Below are positions 12,801 through 25,109 of a stretch of 64,000 bases of DNA, piece by piece. The stretch is from Cryptomeria japonica (taxonomy: Eukaryota; Streptophyta; Pinopsida; Cupressales; Cupressaceae). Numbering within the stretch: position 1 is the stretch's first letter; each line of letters opens with the position of its first letter. Below the pieces are notes generated by a model. It saw only the letters and a program-made list of their open reading frames with translations. It did no database searches and had not been told where the DNA came from. The translations under genes were made by a program, and so were the position numbers. Where the stretch lies: NCBI RefSeq assembly GCF_030272615.1, contig NC_081407.1:151113048-151177047 (forward strand). The letters are read 5' to 3'.

Positions 12801-13820
12801 GGTGCATTGTAATGTATTTGTTGATTGACCTTTTTGCACTATGGGTGACACATTAACTATGTTTAGTTGATTCCCAAAGTGTGGTGTGTTTGTAACTACA
12901 CTTGTGTTTGTTTGGAACACTCTTGATGATGCATTTGAGGTCCTAAGAGGATGTTCACTGACATGTGATGCGACCAAAGGTAAAGTCGGTTGTGTAATTG
13001 TATGTGACCTTGGTAGGGGTTGACTTGTATGCACAATTACTTGTGGTACTAGGGGTTGTGTGGTTGCTTGACGAATACCTAGTTGTATTGGAAGAAAAAT
13101 TAGTTCATAATTTGGTGGTGACCTCAATTGAATTATACCAAACTCTGGTTGTGTCAGCTTGAACTCTGGCTGTGTTAGGTTAAATAATTTTGATTCGAGA
13201 TTTGATTGAACGGGGTTTGATCTAGGATTTGATCAAATGAGGTTTGATTTGGGACTTGGTTGAATGAGGTTTAACTTGGGACTTGGTTAAATTTTGTGGT
13301 CATTGTTTGAAATTGGTTTTTCATGTCTATTTGTGAGATGAGAACTAGTATGTCTAATTGTGAGATGAGAGCTTGTATGTCAACTTTCTCAAAGTTTGGA
13401 TTTGGATCTTTAAATTTTTGAAATAGTTTGGTCATCAAGGATCTACTCTTTTCACTGTTTTTCACTTTTTGTTGTAAGATCTCTATTTCTTGAGCTAGTT
13501 TTTCCTTTGGTGATGGAGAAATGGGGATGGCATTTGTTTGGGCATGATAATTTTGATCCAATTTTTGGGACATGTATAAGTTGGATTTACATGATTGATT
13601 GTTTGATTGTGATGACATGGTCCCATGAGAGTTGGAAGGTTGTTATGGGGATGATACTCTGTCAATTGGAGGGTCACCTTCTATACGGTACCACTAATGC
13701 CAAGTCATTATGTTTGTTTTAGACTTAGATCAAGGATGCTTGGTGATTAAATTAGGCCAATGCTTTGATTTCTTTGTTTAGCTTTTCTTAGAATTATTAA
13801 AATTTTGGATGAAATGAAAT

Positions 13821-14015
13821 GCAACTAAGGATGATAAATGCAACCCTATTTTTTTGGATTTTTGGGAATTTTGAAAATTGACAAATGCACTTAAGGATGA
13901 CAAATACAACCTATATTTTTTTGGATTTTTGGGAATTTAAAAATGAACAAATGCACTTAAGGATGATAAATGCAACCTATGTTTTGGGAGTTTTGAGATT
14001 TTGAAGAACTTAGAA
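13821..14015 (+). repeat. Three 66-bp tandem repeats
   Basis: Units start at 13821, 13887 and 13953, each opening GCACTTAAGGATGATAAATG (with variants) and followed by a T-rich GGATTTTTGGGAATTT block. The third unit is diverged at its end. They lie just upstream (in minus-strand sense) of the Ser/Pro-rich ORF. Confidence 0.8.
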
Positions 14016-15504
14016 ATGCAAATCTAGAGATGTAACACTAAGAGACTAAAATGGAGTTGATGCCTTAAAGGACCAAAGGGACACAAATAATGGACAAAGG
14101 ACAAAGTCATACATGCCACTAGACTAATGAGCTAGGGTTTTTACTTGATAATGGTGATAAAGAGGGAAAGTTTTTACAATGTCTAGATTCCTTAGCGATA
14201 ACCTAGGATTTGATCTAAATACTTGATTTTTGGGATCTCCAAAACTTGATTTTGGGAATCTAAATTCAAGCTATGCGCTAAGGAAATGTAATGAAAGATT
14301 TTGAGATTTGGACTAAGCAATGACCTATATTTGAGACAATGCAATAATGGACCTAATACCTAGAAAATATAATGATTATGCATGTCTTTAACCTAATATG
14401 AGACCTATGTATCGACGTGCAAAGTTGAAACAAGATTACAATGTTTTTGATATGTTTGGTCTACCATGTTTTTGAAACTCCGAATGTTTTGAGACAATTT
14501 TGAAACTAATTTATTTTAACAATTGTGTTTGGGTAGTTGTTTGAAATTTTAGTGAGTCGTGTTCTCATTGAAAAATTTGTTTTGACAATCACATCAGACA
14601 CTTCAGAGATAATGGCTATTTGACTCAAAAAAATTAGAGTAGAATTTGAGGGGCCCAGATTAGCCCATTTTTGAAATCATTGATCTTTGACAATTTGAAA
14701 GCATTTGCAAACATTTACAACCTAGGATGGAAATGAGTGATATTTGTTGAGGTCCTCACGATAGAATAGCACAAACACTGCAGATAGATAGAGATCAGGT
14801 GGTGCTCACTCCGCCAACACAACACCATCACACCTTCTCTCTTACCCTGAAGGTTTGAAAACCTTATGGATCGAGGAGTTTCCTTTTTCATAATTTAGGG
14901 TATCTTCGAAGTATGATGCACACTCTCTGAATAAAAAAAATATGGGATTTGGGCTGCCAAAACAATTGGTTCATAGTGGACAAACTTCAAGGGCTTGGCA
15001 TCTATACATGCAGTAGTGACTCACTAAAGAGCCTATCTCGTGCCTTATAAAAAGGGGTTTGATATAACTCACATGAGTGTGGGTACTGGGGAACTATCGG
15101 TATAGATAAACATCACCAAGTAGTTTTGGTTTTAGCCTCAGCCATTTATATAGTGGACCGAAGGAAAGTACTGCTTAGTGTCATCCCTTGGGGTGATACT
15201 TTTTTCCACCAATGTAGGCTCTTTTCTACAACAAAAAATAAGTTAGGCATCGTTAACGTTTTTTTGTTACACCCAACAGAGGGGAGAGGATACTCAGTGC
15301 AACAATAGGTCCACCCTACATAGTGCAAGTGCACAAGACAATTTCAAACACACATTTGTTCATTAACCATAAGAAAACTAAGTGTGTTCTAAACTATAAA
15401 ACAAACATGCAATATTTGAAATCACAAGTCTTTGTCAAGTGCCCTGTATCAAACTCATTAATAACTTTTCATAGCACAATTAACCTATATGTGCACCCAC
15501 CTGT
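14016..15504. other. No gene recognised; repeat-like DNA
   Basis: AT-rich with no supported coding region. The part at 14750-15330 has a mixed composition (a CTTATAAAAAGGGG TATA-like string near 15043) suggestive of another LTR fragment, but no termini or target duplication could be fixed. Confidence 0.3.
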
Positions 15505-16305
15505 TAACCTAATCATCCTTCTTTCTTATGTCCTCTAATTTGATCATTTCTTGTTGATTTCCTGTCATTTCAACCTAAATCACCTTTCTTGACTATCTCG
15601 ATTAAATGGTTATGTCAACTACTCAATTTCTATCTCTTTGGTATCAATTTACCTAATTCATTCCTAGGGTTAAATAATTATCAGTTCCCTCCTAGGGTTA
15701 ATAATCATTAAATTATTAACCCCATTTTATCCTAACATATGCCTCTTTGGATAAATAAATTCATTATTTATTTATCCCTATTTCTTTTGTCACAATTAAA
15801 TGAATATTTAATTGGCCAATTATCAAATTTAGAGTAAATTAATAAATGAATAAATGTTAATTTCACCTCCATTTTGAGCTCCACTTCTAACTCCACCTCT
15901 CTCTTCCACTTTCCTAATTTCTTAACTTCACTAATGTTCTATATCCCTCTCCACTTGGAAATGGCACCTTTCCTATTCGGCTTCACTTAGCTCATCCTCA
16001 CATTCAATCTTGTCCATTGATTGAAATTGATCATGTTCGTCCAATTAGTCTTCGAAATCTATAAATTGAAGTTTCATTTCTCATCGTCATAACCATGATA
16101 CTTCGAATACTCTCGTGATCACGATGTTGAATTTTTTCTTGCTTACCACATATGTGCACCCATCCATTTGAGAGCTACATCACATTAGAGGAGAAAGAAG
16201 AAATGATGAAGCGACATCAAAGGAATGCAATGAGTTTGATTTTGTTTATTTCATTTTGATAGCTATATCTATTTGATTAGGTTAATTTTATGGTATTTTG
16301 CTTTC
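15505..16305 (+). mobile_element. Left arm of convergent inverted LTR pair (truncated LTR)
   Basis: Reverse-complement match to about 16530-17330. It carries a TATA box TATAAATTG at 16060-16068 on the plus strand and a conserved R-U5-like block GAGAGCTACATCACATTAG at about 16170. The terminal TGTAGACAC expected at the LTR start is missing, so this copy is 5'-truncated. Confidence 0.7.
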
Positions 16306-16344
16306 AAACTCATTAGTAATGAACAAACTACTAATGAGGGATAT

Positions 16345-16455
16345 GTTGGACTATATGTGCACCCACCAGTTTGAGAGCTACATCACATTAGAGGAGAAAG
16401 AAGAAACAATAAAACGACATCAAAGGAATGCAATGATTTTGATTTCATTTTGAAT
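16345..16455 (+). repeat. Extra direct copy of the LTR 3' block between inverted arms
   Basis: Repeats in the same orientation the block found at about 16147-16260 (ATATGTGCACCCA, then GAGAGCTACATCACATTAG, then CGACATCAAAGGAATGCAATGA), with scattered substitutions. The minus-strand copy is at about 16590-16710. Three copies of one block therefore occur in two orientations within 560 bases. Confidence 0.75.
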
Positions 16456-16499
16456 TCAATTTTGTCTATTTCACATCAATCTCACCAAAATGTCGACTA

Positions 16500-17426
16500 C
16501 GAAAATGGTCAGAAATAAAAATGATATCAAAAGCCAACCACGAAGGTAAAATACCATCAAAACTAATCCTAATCAAATTGATAGAGCTATCAAAATGAAA
16601 TAAATAATTGAATTCAAATTGAAATCAAACCATCACATTCCCTTGACGTCACTTCATCGTTTCTTCTTTCACCTCTAATGTGATGTAGCTCTCAAAGAGA
16701 TGAGTGCATATACATAGCAAGAAAAATTGTTTCGATAGTGTGATCCCGAGGATATTCAAAGGATCATGGTTATGAAGATGAGAAATAAGACCTCAATTTA
16801 TAGCTTTTGAAGACCGATTGGACATACAAGGTCAATTTCAATTAATAGACAAGATTGAATGTGAGGATGCGTTAAGTGAAGCCAAATGGGAAATGTGTCA
16901 TTTCCAAGTGGAGAGGGAAATAAAAGTTTAGTGAAGTTAAGTGGAGCGATTTGAGAAAGTTGAAGAGAGGTGGAGTTTAAAGTGGAGCTCAAAATGGAGG
17001 TGAAATTAACAAATATTCATTTATTAATCCACTCAAAATTTGATAATTAGCCAATGAAATATTCATTTTATTGTGACAAAAGGAATTAGGTATCCAAAGA
17101 AGGATATGCTAGCATAAAGGGGGGTCAATTAATTGAACGATTATTTAACCCTAGGGAAGGAATTGATAATTAAACAATTATTCAAGCCTAGATAAGGAAT
17201 TAGGTAAATTGATGCTAAAGAGATAGAAATTGAACAATTGACATAATTATTTAATGAAATGGACAAGAGAGCAATTTAGGTCAAAATGATAGGAAATTGG
17301 TAGGAAGTGATCAAGTTAGAAGACAAAAGAATGATAAAGGATTGATGAATGGTAAAGACCAAACGCACGACAGAAAGACATGTTAAAAAGGGGGGACGCA
17401 AGCACTGACCATTTTTAGTGTCTACA
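16500..17426 (-). mobile_element. Right arm: LTR in minus orientation
   Basis: On the minus strand it starts TGTAGACACTAAAAATGG at 17426 and contains TATAAATTG at 16802-16794. The lower boundary near 16500 is approximate. The left arm and this arm are tail-to-tail, so promoters in both would fire toward each other. Confidence 0.65.
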
Positions 17427-19796
17427 CTATGAAAAGAAATCATCTTGGAATGTATCACTCCAGTACTATATATAACTTGAAACATCAGAGCCAACACTAT
17501 TAAAATAATGTAACAATTACAAGTATGACAAACCTGTGTAAAAGTTAGTCATGTGCTTACTATAGGGGTGGTAAACAACCATAAAAAGATCAAAAAATCT
17601 CCATTAGAAACTACCAATTGTAAATTGCTCTTCACCATAACTAGGAATTGTTGCAAAACCACTTGTGTGAATGCCAACGAAATAATGTGGTGGATTTAAC
17701 AATGATGACAATGATAGTAAGACTAGAAATTATGTCCATGGTTGTCTTGCAAATGCCTCCATTATGATATAAAATCCTCCCTTATGATATAAGATGTCAT
17801 CTTAACATAACTCAACCACCTTCCGCTTTTTTGGAGATCAATCATCCCAATGTGCTCATGCTATGCTACCCTGTCGTACAAAAACAATTCTCCTTTAAAT
17901 ATTTCGATGAAAAAACCATGCCACCTCAACTTGTGATGATATTATTTGCTCAGTGGCAGCTTTGAAAAAATAAAGCTTTACGCATTGTTAGTCCAAGGTA
18001 GACTAAGTATAGTCTCCGATATATGACTGACCTTTTAATAAGGTAATAGTTTCCACCAATTGCAATTTTACATATAGTGTTTGATTCCTTCGCTTCTTTG
18101 ATGCTTATAATTTGAGGTGTCTCATTCTTCACGAATCCTCTAATTGCTTGTAGTTCAAAACCCACAACATCGTACCAAGTTTGGTCACATAATAATGAGC
18201 ATCAAATTGACACCCATTTTTCTTATCTTCATCTAGCATCAAACTTTCCAAGGTGATTATCTCCATTTGGTCTTCAAGTGTAGTGAAGTGACAACTTCGT
18301 GAACGTGTCCATTGTCTTTTAGTGTCCATGTTGGACTTTCTTCGATCTATCACGTGTGAACCATAAGTCTCATTTTCATGACTAAAAATTAACCCATCAA
18401 CAAGATCATCGATCTAACACCAAAGGAGTTTGAATGTATTTCAATCAACCTCTATCAACAATTATTGAAAGGGCAAAGAGGCTAGAAATTGTGTGGCCCA
18501 TTTTAGGTGATTCTTTATCATTTTGTAGACTCCATCAAACCTTTAGTAAGCTATGAGATCTCATTAGGAGGATGTGTAAACATGTTAACTTTCTGGAATA
18601 TAGGTCTTTACATACCTTACACATGCTCATGATGTTGCTTAACCATTATTTTGTTAGCATGTAGGGGATGGAAAATCTATAGTCAACATTGAGAGAAGCT
18701 CCATCAAAGACATAGACTTATATTATATCCCACACAATTTCATGTAAATGTCCTTGATCCTAAAGGAAGATATCCCCATGGCCCGGACTAAAGGGTATAG
18801 CCTCCATCCCTCTAATACCATTAGGGTTTTCATGATCAACTTGCAATTCCTCTTTATGGGGGTTGATCAAAGTCAAATCATTCTTCACAAAATGGTACCT
18901 AATATCTTGTAAATCATCATCACATGGTCCAATCATTCCCATACATTTCAAATCATCATTACATGGTGCAATTACTTCTATACCTATAAATTGAGGAGAT
19001 GTTTCTTGGACATTATTTGTAATTATTGACACATCTTCAACACAATACCAGGTCTTCATAGGGGATGATGCTATATTGATCTTGGACCTCACTACCTTCA
19101 ATCATTGAGGTGTCCTCTTGTTCTTCCTCTACAACATCGTGTGATTGATGTTTCTTCCTACTCTACCATCACATATTTCATGAGCTCTTCTTGTAATATT
19201 GGCTCTAGTGTACTCTTCACTATTTTAGGTTCCACCTCCTTAGGATCCCCCTCTTTCAAGGATTGTTTTGGCTTTCGTTCCTTGTACCATCTCCTCCACC
19301 ACACATTTCTTATTTTCATATCATAATACTCTTCAAAAGAAATGTCATAAAGGATGGCATAATACAACACTTTGTATTCTACATGATACTTTAAAATTCC
19401 TTCTAGTGGGTATATATGTTGCTCTTCTTCTAGGGGTCCTTTGTCATTTATTTCTAAAAATGGCTATGAATGTGCTTAGGATTGGGTTAATTGAATTTTC
19501 TAAATTACTTCCTTCCAACCCAATTAGAGTAGATTTACTAGTTGGCACTTGTTGTTTCATCTCCTTCAAATTCTTTACCATATCTGCCATAGTCATCCTT
19601 AAGGTAGATTGAAATTCTTTGGCCAACTCTTTGTTTTCAACTTGAGGCCCTCCTTGAGGTGGGCTTCCTCATTTTTATCACCAATAGCTTTCTCTTTTCT
19701 ATTTTTCCTTTCAGTACTTGATTTACCTATTACTTGTTTGCATGAACTTGTATCACCATACATTCACAGGTTAGTAGGAAAGGTGCTTTGATACCA
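17427..19796 (-). pseudogene. Degenerate internal region of a minus-strand LTR element
   Basis: A tRNA-Met type primer site at 19785-19796 is followed, on the minus strand, by decayed open segments: 19626-19444 (MAKEFQSTLRMTMADMV), 19370-19158 (EEYYDMKIRNVWWRRWYKER, Lys/Glu-rich), 19101-18760 and 18353-17950. All are hydrophilic and separated by stops. The first segment resembles leader peptides I associate with plant gypsy gag but is too short to be sure. No protease, RT or integrase motif was seen, so the element is probably non-autonomous or heavily deleted. Confidence 0.45.
19785..19796 (-). other. Primer-binding site (tRNA-iMet type)
   Basis: The minus strand reads TGGTATCAAAGC, one base from the plant LTR-element PBS TGGTATCAGAGC, and is preceded by AG and an LTR-end-like GGGACATTAT. 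It marks the LTR/internal junction of a minus-strand element. Confidence 0.65.
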
Positions 19797-19798
19797 CT

Positions 19799-20392
19799 AT
19801 AATGTCCCTTCCCAAAAATTTAAATAAAAAAAATATAATTGAAACCAAACAACAATATTCACTAAATTTGAATCATAAAAAATAGTCTTAACCTAATTCT
19901 TGCAAGCAACAATAGTTTATTAATCATCTAATCAACCCATGAACTTGCATAGAATGAATCAAATTCAAACATCAATTGATATCGATTATGATCATACCTC
20001 TACAACTAAAATATTGTTATGACAATCATTACAAATGTAACAAATAATGCTCGCAAATACACCACAAATGATGGACTCACAAAGACTTAATTGTTCTATG
20101 AAATTGAAGCTTCACTGCACTCCCTGAGTGAGAATACCCTCAAGAACCAAAAGGTTTCCATCTACTTATTCCAACAACCAACATGTATTCGTCCACTAAT
20201 CGCAATGGATTTTTATCCACCAAAACTCTAGAACACAAAGTGACCAAAAGATACAATAACTTAACATGAATTCTCACAATTGAAATGTTTTCCTAGTTTT
20301 ATATGCTTCTCACAGAAACCAAATTAGTTGACCTAAACCGAAAATAAGGCTAAGGCCCAAATTTGAATTCTACACACTATAATACAAGTTGG
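19799..20392 (-). mobile_element. Probable 5' LTR of the minus-strand element (bounds approximate)
   Basis: Lies immediately upstream (minus sense) of the primer site and starts in plus sense ATAATGTCCC, like the gypsy LTR at 51207. AT-rich and without ORFs. The far boundary is not defined; 20392 is chosen because a TGTTAG start follows. Confidence 0.35.
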
Positions 20393-21248
20393 TGTTAGAA
20401 AATAAGAGGTGGACAACAATATAATAAGCTTCAAATCTACTATAAATCAAATTTAGTAGTGTTCACCAATTGAAAATAAAATTAGCTATAACAACAAAAA
20501 GATAACACCGTAGAAAACAAAACGCATAACACTGTAATTACGTGAAGAAACCCTTTTGGGAAAAGACTCCACCAAGAAGAGAGGAAAAAATTGTATAATT
20601 CTTCAAAGAGATTACAATGCATAGAGATTCCTAATCTCCATGTATTGTGATATACTCAATCTCGCTTTGAATCTAACAACATGTGTACCTATAAAATAAC
20701 TCATGTTGTCTCCAACTCAACCCCTCAATATATAGAGTCATGAACCTCAAAATACCACTATAAAACATTATCATGGGTCAAAAATAAGGTATTAAAATAT
20801 CATGGTAAAAATCCATATGACCCTAACATGCCAAACATAGTCTCTTACATGACATTATACCTTCTTATAGGTTGTCATAACAATCCCATAAAAATAGGAG
20901 ATACTCTTACATGCATCATAGACTATCAACATATTATGCAAGGATCCTCTTACATGTGTCATAATTGATTCTCACATCCAAAATGACCCACCCCATTTTT
21001 AGTCCTTATAGTTGTAATAGAATCTATCATAACATCCTTAACAATATGCTTTCCCTGTGACATTTTGATAGCTAATAACTTGTCTTTAAAGACACCAACA
21101 TACAAAAAAAGTGCCAACTCATAAGACTAACACCCCTGATGATAAAGCAAAATTATTGAATAGCATAAACGCTAAACAACTATGGGAAAATGTAAAATAA
21201 TAACAAATAAATACTCCAAAATTGCTAAGGTTGAGATACCTTAATTCA
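20393..21248 (-). mobile_element. Candidate 3' LTR of the copia relic (bounds approximate)
   Basis: Adjoins on its right a purine tract on the minus strand (AAGTGGGAGAG, about 21259-21249) that follows the copia pol relic, as a PPT precedes a 3' LTR. The minus-strand start would be TGAATTAAGG at 21248. The far end is uncertain; TGTT-starting strings at 20393 and near 20460 are both possible. The stretch near 20570 (CCCTTTTGGGAAAAGACTCC) resembles blocks found in other copia LTRs. Confidence 0.35.
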
Positions 21249-22990
21249 ACTCTCCCACTTGTCGAATACCTTGCAAGATCTAGGGTCATACCATCATGGA
21301 ATCAACTAGGAACAAGAAACAAGGCTCATGGCCTTTCTTCACCAAGTAATTTTTTTTGATCTCACAGGTTTGGTGAGATAATTTGCAACGTTCACCTGAG
21401 TGTTAATACTCTTCAACTCAATCTATCCATTTGCAATCAACTCATGAATAAAATGGTATTGTACATCCACATGCTTAGTTCGTGCATGGATTCTTAGCTG
21501 AATGAATTGCACTTTAACTATCACAATTATCTTTAATTGTCCTAAAATCAAAATCAATATTTGCACACAATCTTTGTAACCATACCGCCTCCTCAAAAAC
21601 ATGAGTACAAGCCATGTACTCTACTTTAGTGGTGGATAAAGAAATCGTGGGCTGCCTCTTACTCTTCCAACTTACAACTCCTCCAAACAAAGTAAACACA
21701 TACCCACTTGTGGACCTTTGACTATCCAAGTCACCTTGCAAATTGATCCTTGTATGTCCAATGTCTTATCCAAACTGTTAGTCTCTAACTATTCTAAATA
21801 TTAATTGGGCGTTCCTTTCAAATATCTAAACACCCTTTTAACATGTACCTAATGCTCTCTACCAAGGTAGACATAAACCTACTCAAAACTCCCACTGCTT
21901 GTGCAACATTTGGTCTAGTGCAAACCATTGCATACATTAAACTTCCTACAATAATAGCATAATAAAATTAATCATATCCTCTGAATCATCATCATTCTTA
22001 GGACACATTCTAAAAAAAACATAGTGTCAACCTGCAAAAGAATTATTACTAGTTTACAATCTTGCATTCTATATCTATTCAATATAGTGCCAACATACTT
22101 ACTCTATGACAACTAAAACATTTTATTTATCCGATCTCTTTTGATTTTCATAGTATGTACCTAGCAAATCCAAAATATTTCATATCAAATACTCTTGAAA
22201 GTTGACATTTTAGCTCACTAATCATCGCCTTAGAATTATTAATAAGTAGCATATCATCCACATATAAGGCAATAATTAGGATATGATCATCAATACATTT
22301 AATGTATACACAGTGATCTCCACTTCTAACAAAACTCAATTCATGACAAATGAATCAAAATTTTGATACCAAATTCATAGAAACTATTTTAAACCATAAA
22401 GAGAGCATTTTAAACTATGAACCAAGTGTTCCTTTCCTTTTACCTCAAATTCTTTAGGTTGTTGCATATAAATTTCCTCTTCCAAATCTCCATGCAAAAA
22501 AGTAGTTTTAACATCCATTTGGTCAATCTCAAAACCATTAGCTGCAACAATGGATAAAAGCAATCTAATATAGGACAATTTAACAACATGAGAGAAAATC
22601 TCACCACAATCAACTCCCTCTCTTCGGGAGTAACCCTTAGCTACCAGTCTAGCTTTGTAATTTTCCACTAAACTGTTTGCTTTAAATTCATTTTTGTAGA
22701 CCCATTTGCAACCAATGGACTTCCTCCCCTTGGCCAAAAGAACATGATCCTAGGTATCACATGATTCTAATGCCATCATCTCCGCTAACATGGCTTGCTG
22801 CCAAGAATCACAATCATCTGCCATAATAACTTCCCCATAGAATATAGATTCATCATCAATACTTAATAAAGCATATATACAATGGAAATATAGTGGGTAA
22901 TACCTATCAATTGGATTTCATTGTCTTGTGGATCTTCTAAGAATAGGAGTACGAGACTCTTGTTGTTCTTTTTGTTGCTCTCAACCTCTT
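21249..22990 (-). pseudogene. Ty1/copia pol relic: RT and RNase H
   Basis: Minus strand. 22840-22740 holds the SWQQAMLAEMMALES motif. 22737-22384 encodes the RT fingers and palm (KSIGCKWVYKNEFK, ARLVAKGYSRREGVD, MDVKTTFLHGDLEEEIYMQQP). 22339-22148 has the catalytic YVDDMLL (about 22264-22253). 21741-21514 encodes RNase H (QRSTSGYVF, VVSWKSKRQPTISLSTTKVEYMA), and RNase H C-terminal remnants continue to about 21340. The fragments are in different frames with internal stops, and the integrase and gag are absent, so the element is 5'-truncated and dead. It is followed by a PPT-like tract. Confidence 0.9.
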
Positions 22991-23189
22991 CCTATTTATA
23001 AATTTGATCAGTAACTACCTATAAACCCTCATATTCTTCTTCCTTATCCTCATCCTCATGTCCATCTCTCTATTCAAAATGCATAGAAAATGCATTGTGC
23101 ATCACAACTTAATTCATGCATTAATAATACGAAAGACATAATGAAGATAACATAATTTACATGGGTCATTCCACCTTTGCCCGTATCTT

Positions 23190-23561
23190 ATGGTTGGAGA
23201 TAAGCCTTGGACTCAACCGTTGGATTTTGAGGGCATCCCCTTTCACTGCCAAAAATGCTTCTCTACGGGTCATTTAGCTTCAAATTGCTCCCTTATGCGT
23301 CACAAAGGTGTTGCTACTTGGTGGAAGGATGCAACAACTAATCATTTGTCTGTCTATGCTTATGACTCTCTTGTTTCCTCTCAAGACAATGAGACCACCT
23401 GCCAAGATGAAGTAGTGTCTCTTACCGTTGAAGTTGTTGTCAATGTTGTTGTTGTCCCTAAGGATTTAACTCCTATTGCTCCTATGTTGCAGCCCCGTTC
23501 TACTCCTACCGAATCTACTCCTGATGTGCCTCTGCAGCAGCTTGCTGCAACACTCTACTAG
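23190..23561 (+). pseudogene. LINE ORF1 C-terminal fragment with zinc knuckle
   Basis: Contains LDFEGIPFHCQKCFSTGHLASNC, the plant L1-type ORF1 signature: a CCHC knuckle C-x2-C-x4-H-x4-C preceded by a (D/Y)EGIPF motif. It then continues into a Ser/Thr/Pro/Val-rich tail ending at a TAG near 23561. The upstream RNA-binding DUF4283 part is missing. No endonuclease or RT of ORF2 follows; the sequence passes directly into a 3'-tail-like region. Confidence 0.8.
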
Positions 23562-23880
23562 CACCTTTGATTGTGTTCCGAGGGGGTCTTGCCCGCCCGA
23601 ACCTCCCCTCCCCCAAACCCACACTTCTCAAGGTACAAGTGTCTCTCTCCTTCCTTGAGTGGGGTTCTAGGTGTTTGTTGGTTTGACACATTTTTTCTTT
23701 GGGCCTGTCCGACTATGTTTTTCGGGTATTGCTCCCCTATTTGGTTGTCTCTCTGACTGCCTTTGGGCTGTTGTATTAAGGGTCAGCAACCTTGATCTGC
23801 CTTTGGGCTGTTGTATTAAGGGTCAGCAACCTTAATCTTGCTGCTTTCTTAATCAAAAACATAAATTCCTAAAACATATA
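23562..23880 (+). mobile_element. LINE 3' tail with a 40-bp tandem duplication
   Basis: Follows the ORF1 fragment. A 40-base unit starting CTGCCTTTGGGCTGTTGTAT is present twice, at 23757-23796 and 23797-23836, nearly identical, followed by TTAATCAAAAA, a typical plant LINE 3' terminus. Direct joining of ORF1 to the 3' end suggests loss of ORF2. Confidence 0.6.
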
Positions 23881-25109
23881 TTGCACATGAAGGTGATAAA
23901 GCAATTACACCATAACCCTCAATTATGTAGAGACCACTAACCAATTTCAAAATTGCTAAGGGTATTTGATAGTATTGTATGAACAATAAATCGACATTAT
24001 TGGTGAGTCTAACCAAAACATCATTCAAAATGTGGTGTAGTCTTGCATATGGTAGCTAGCTTAAATAATTCTTATATATGATAGCTAGCTTAAATTTGAT
24101 TACTCTATTTCAATTTATCGAGATGGGTTATGGGAGCTAGTAGACTCAATAGTACGAATAAGATCAATTGTTCTTGATGTCAAAAGGTTAAAATTGAATC
24201 CCAAGATGTGACTATAAGTGAAACCTAAACAATTGAGGGATGTATTAAAAAATCGTGATCTTAAAAATAAGAAAAAAAATTTGAAATATTAAAAACTGTC
24301 CAGAAATCATCACAAGTGGTTACAAGGACTAATGATAATAGGTCTAAATGAAGTACAATTCTATCTTCAAGCTTACATACAAATGTAAATTCTGAAATTT
24401 CATGGACTTCGATTACATTCGGATCACATCTGGTAAACCATCTAGAGTATAATTCTAAGATTTATTAATTAGCACTTTGTCAATTTGTTTTAGTATAAGC
24501 CACTATAAGCATAACTAAAAAAATCAACCTGTGTCGAGGTGTGGCTAATGTCTCCTACAAAATGCATATTACAACCAATATTATAAGTTTCGATCCAACT
24601 TGAATTCGGTGGATTGTGGTTTGTGCCATCATTTTAGTTCCAAGTGTCATAGGGGATGACTTAATATTTATTCTACTACAGTAACAGAGCAGTCACATAT
24701 ATAATAGCATAAAACTCCATGAGCAAGAAGTCTTCATACCTTCAAATTCTGCTACTTGGATTAAGCAGTTGAAATATACGAGAAAGATTGCATTACTTGT
24801 CACTTAACAATGCTCACTTGTTCCACGATTGAAAAGAACATGCTGATGTGACAACAATGCGGCATGTACTCGCTTCATATTCTCACCATTCTATAAATGT
24901 GTAATGACAATGAATGCTTTAAAACTTCAGAGATAATTAAATGTTAAAAAAAACTACATTAATGACCGCCCGTTGCATCTACACCACTGTGCACCCACTC
25001 AAAACCAATATCTCACATGTAGGCGCTATTGCATGACAGTCACCGACAACAAAACCATATTATGAAATGTTGGAAGAATATATTTGTACTTTTTTTTCCA
25101 TATTTAGGT
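23881..25109. other. No gene recognised
   Basis: AT-rich intergenic DNA with no supported ORF, LTR terminus or RNA gene. A short direct repeat (TATGGTAGCTAGCTTAAAT and ATGATAGCTAGCTTAAATT) lies around 24047-24097. Confidence 0.4.

Larger units (their letters stand above)
7458..13722 (-). pseudogene. Ser/Pro-rich degenerate ORF, split by two solo LTRs
   Basis: Read on the minus strand from about 13722 down to 7458, the sequence encodes a low-complexity protein rich in Ser, Pro, Asp, Gln and Ile, with recurring DP(I/S)IP-type motifs. A more helical segment lies near 13600-13290 (KEKLAQEIEILQQKVKNSEKS). It has several stops and frameshifts. Two LTRs interrupt it (8730-11056, 11828-12800). Removing the first LTR plus one target copy (2,332 bases) joins the flanking frames exactly across the junction (NDPLSSQ to DQSIPSPSY), showing that the frame was real when the LTR inserted. 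No retroviral domain is recognised. It may be the leader or gag-like ORF of a non-autonomous LTR element. Function unknown. Confidence 0.55.
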
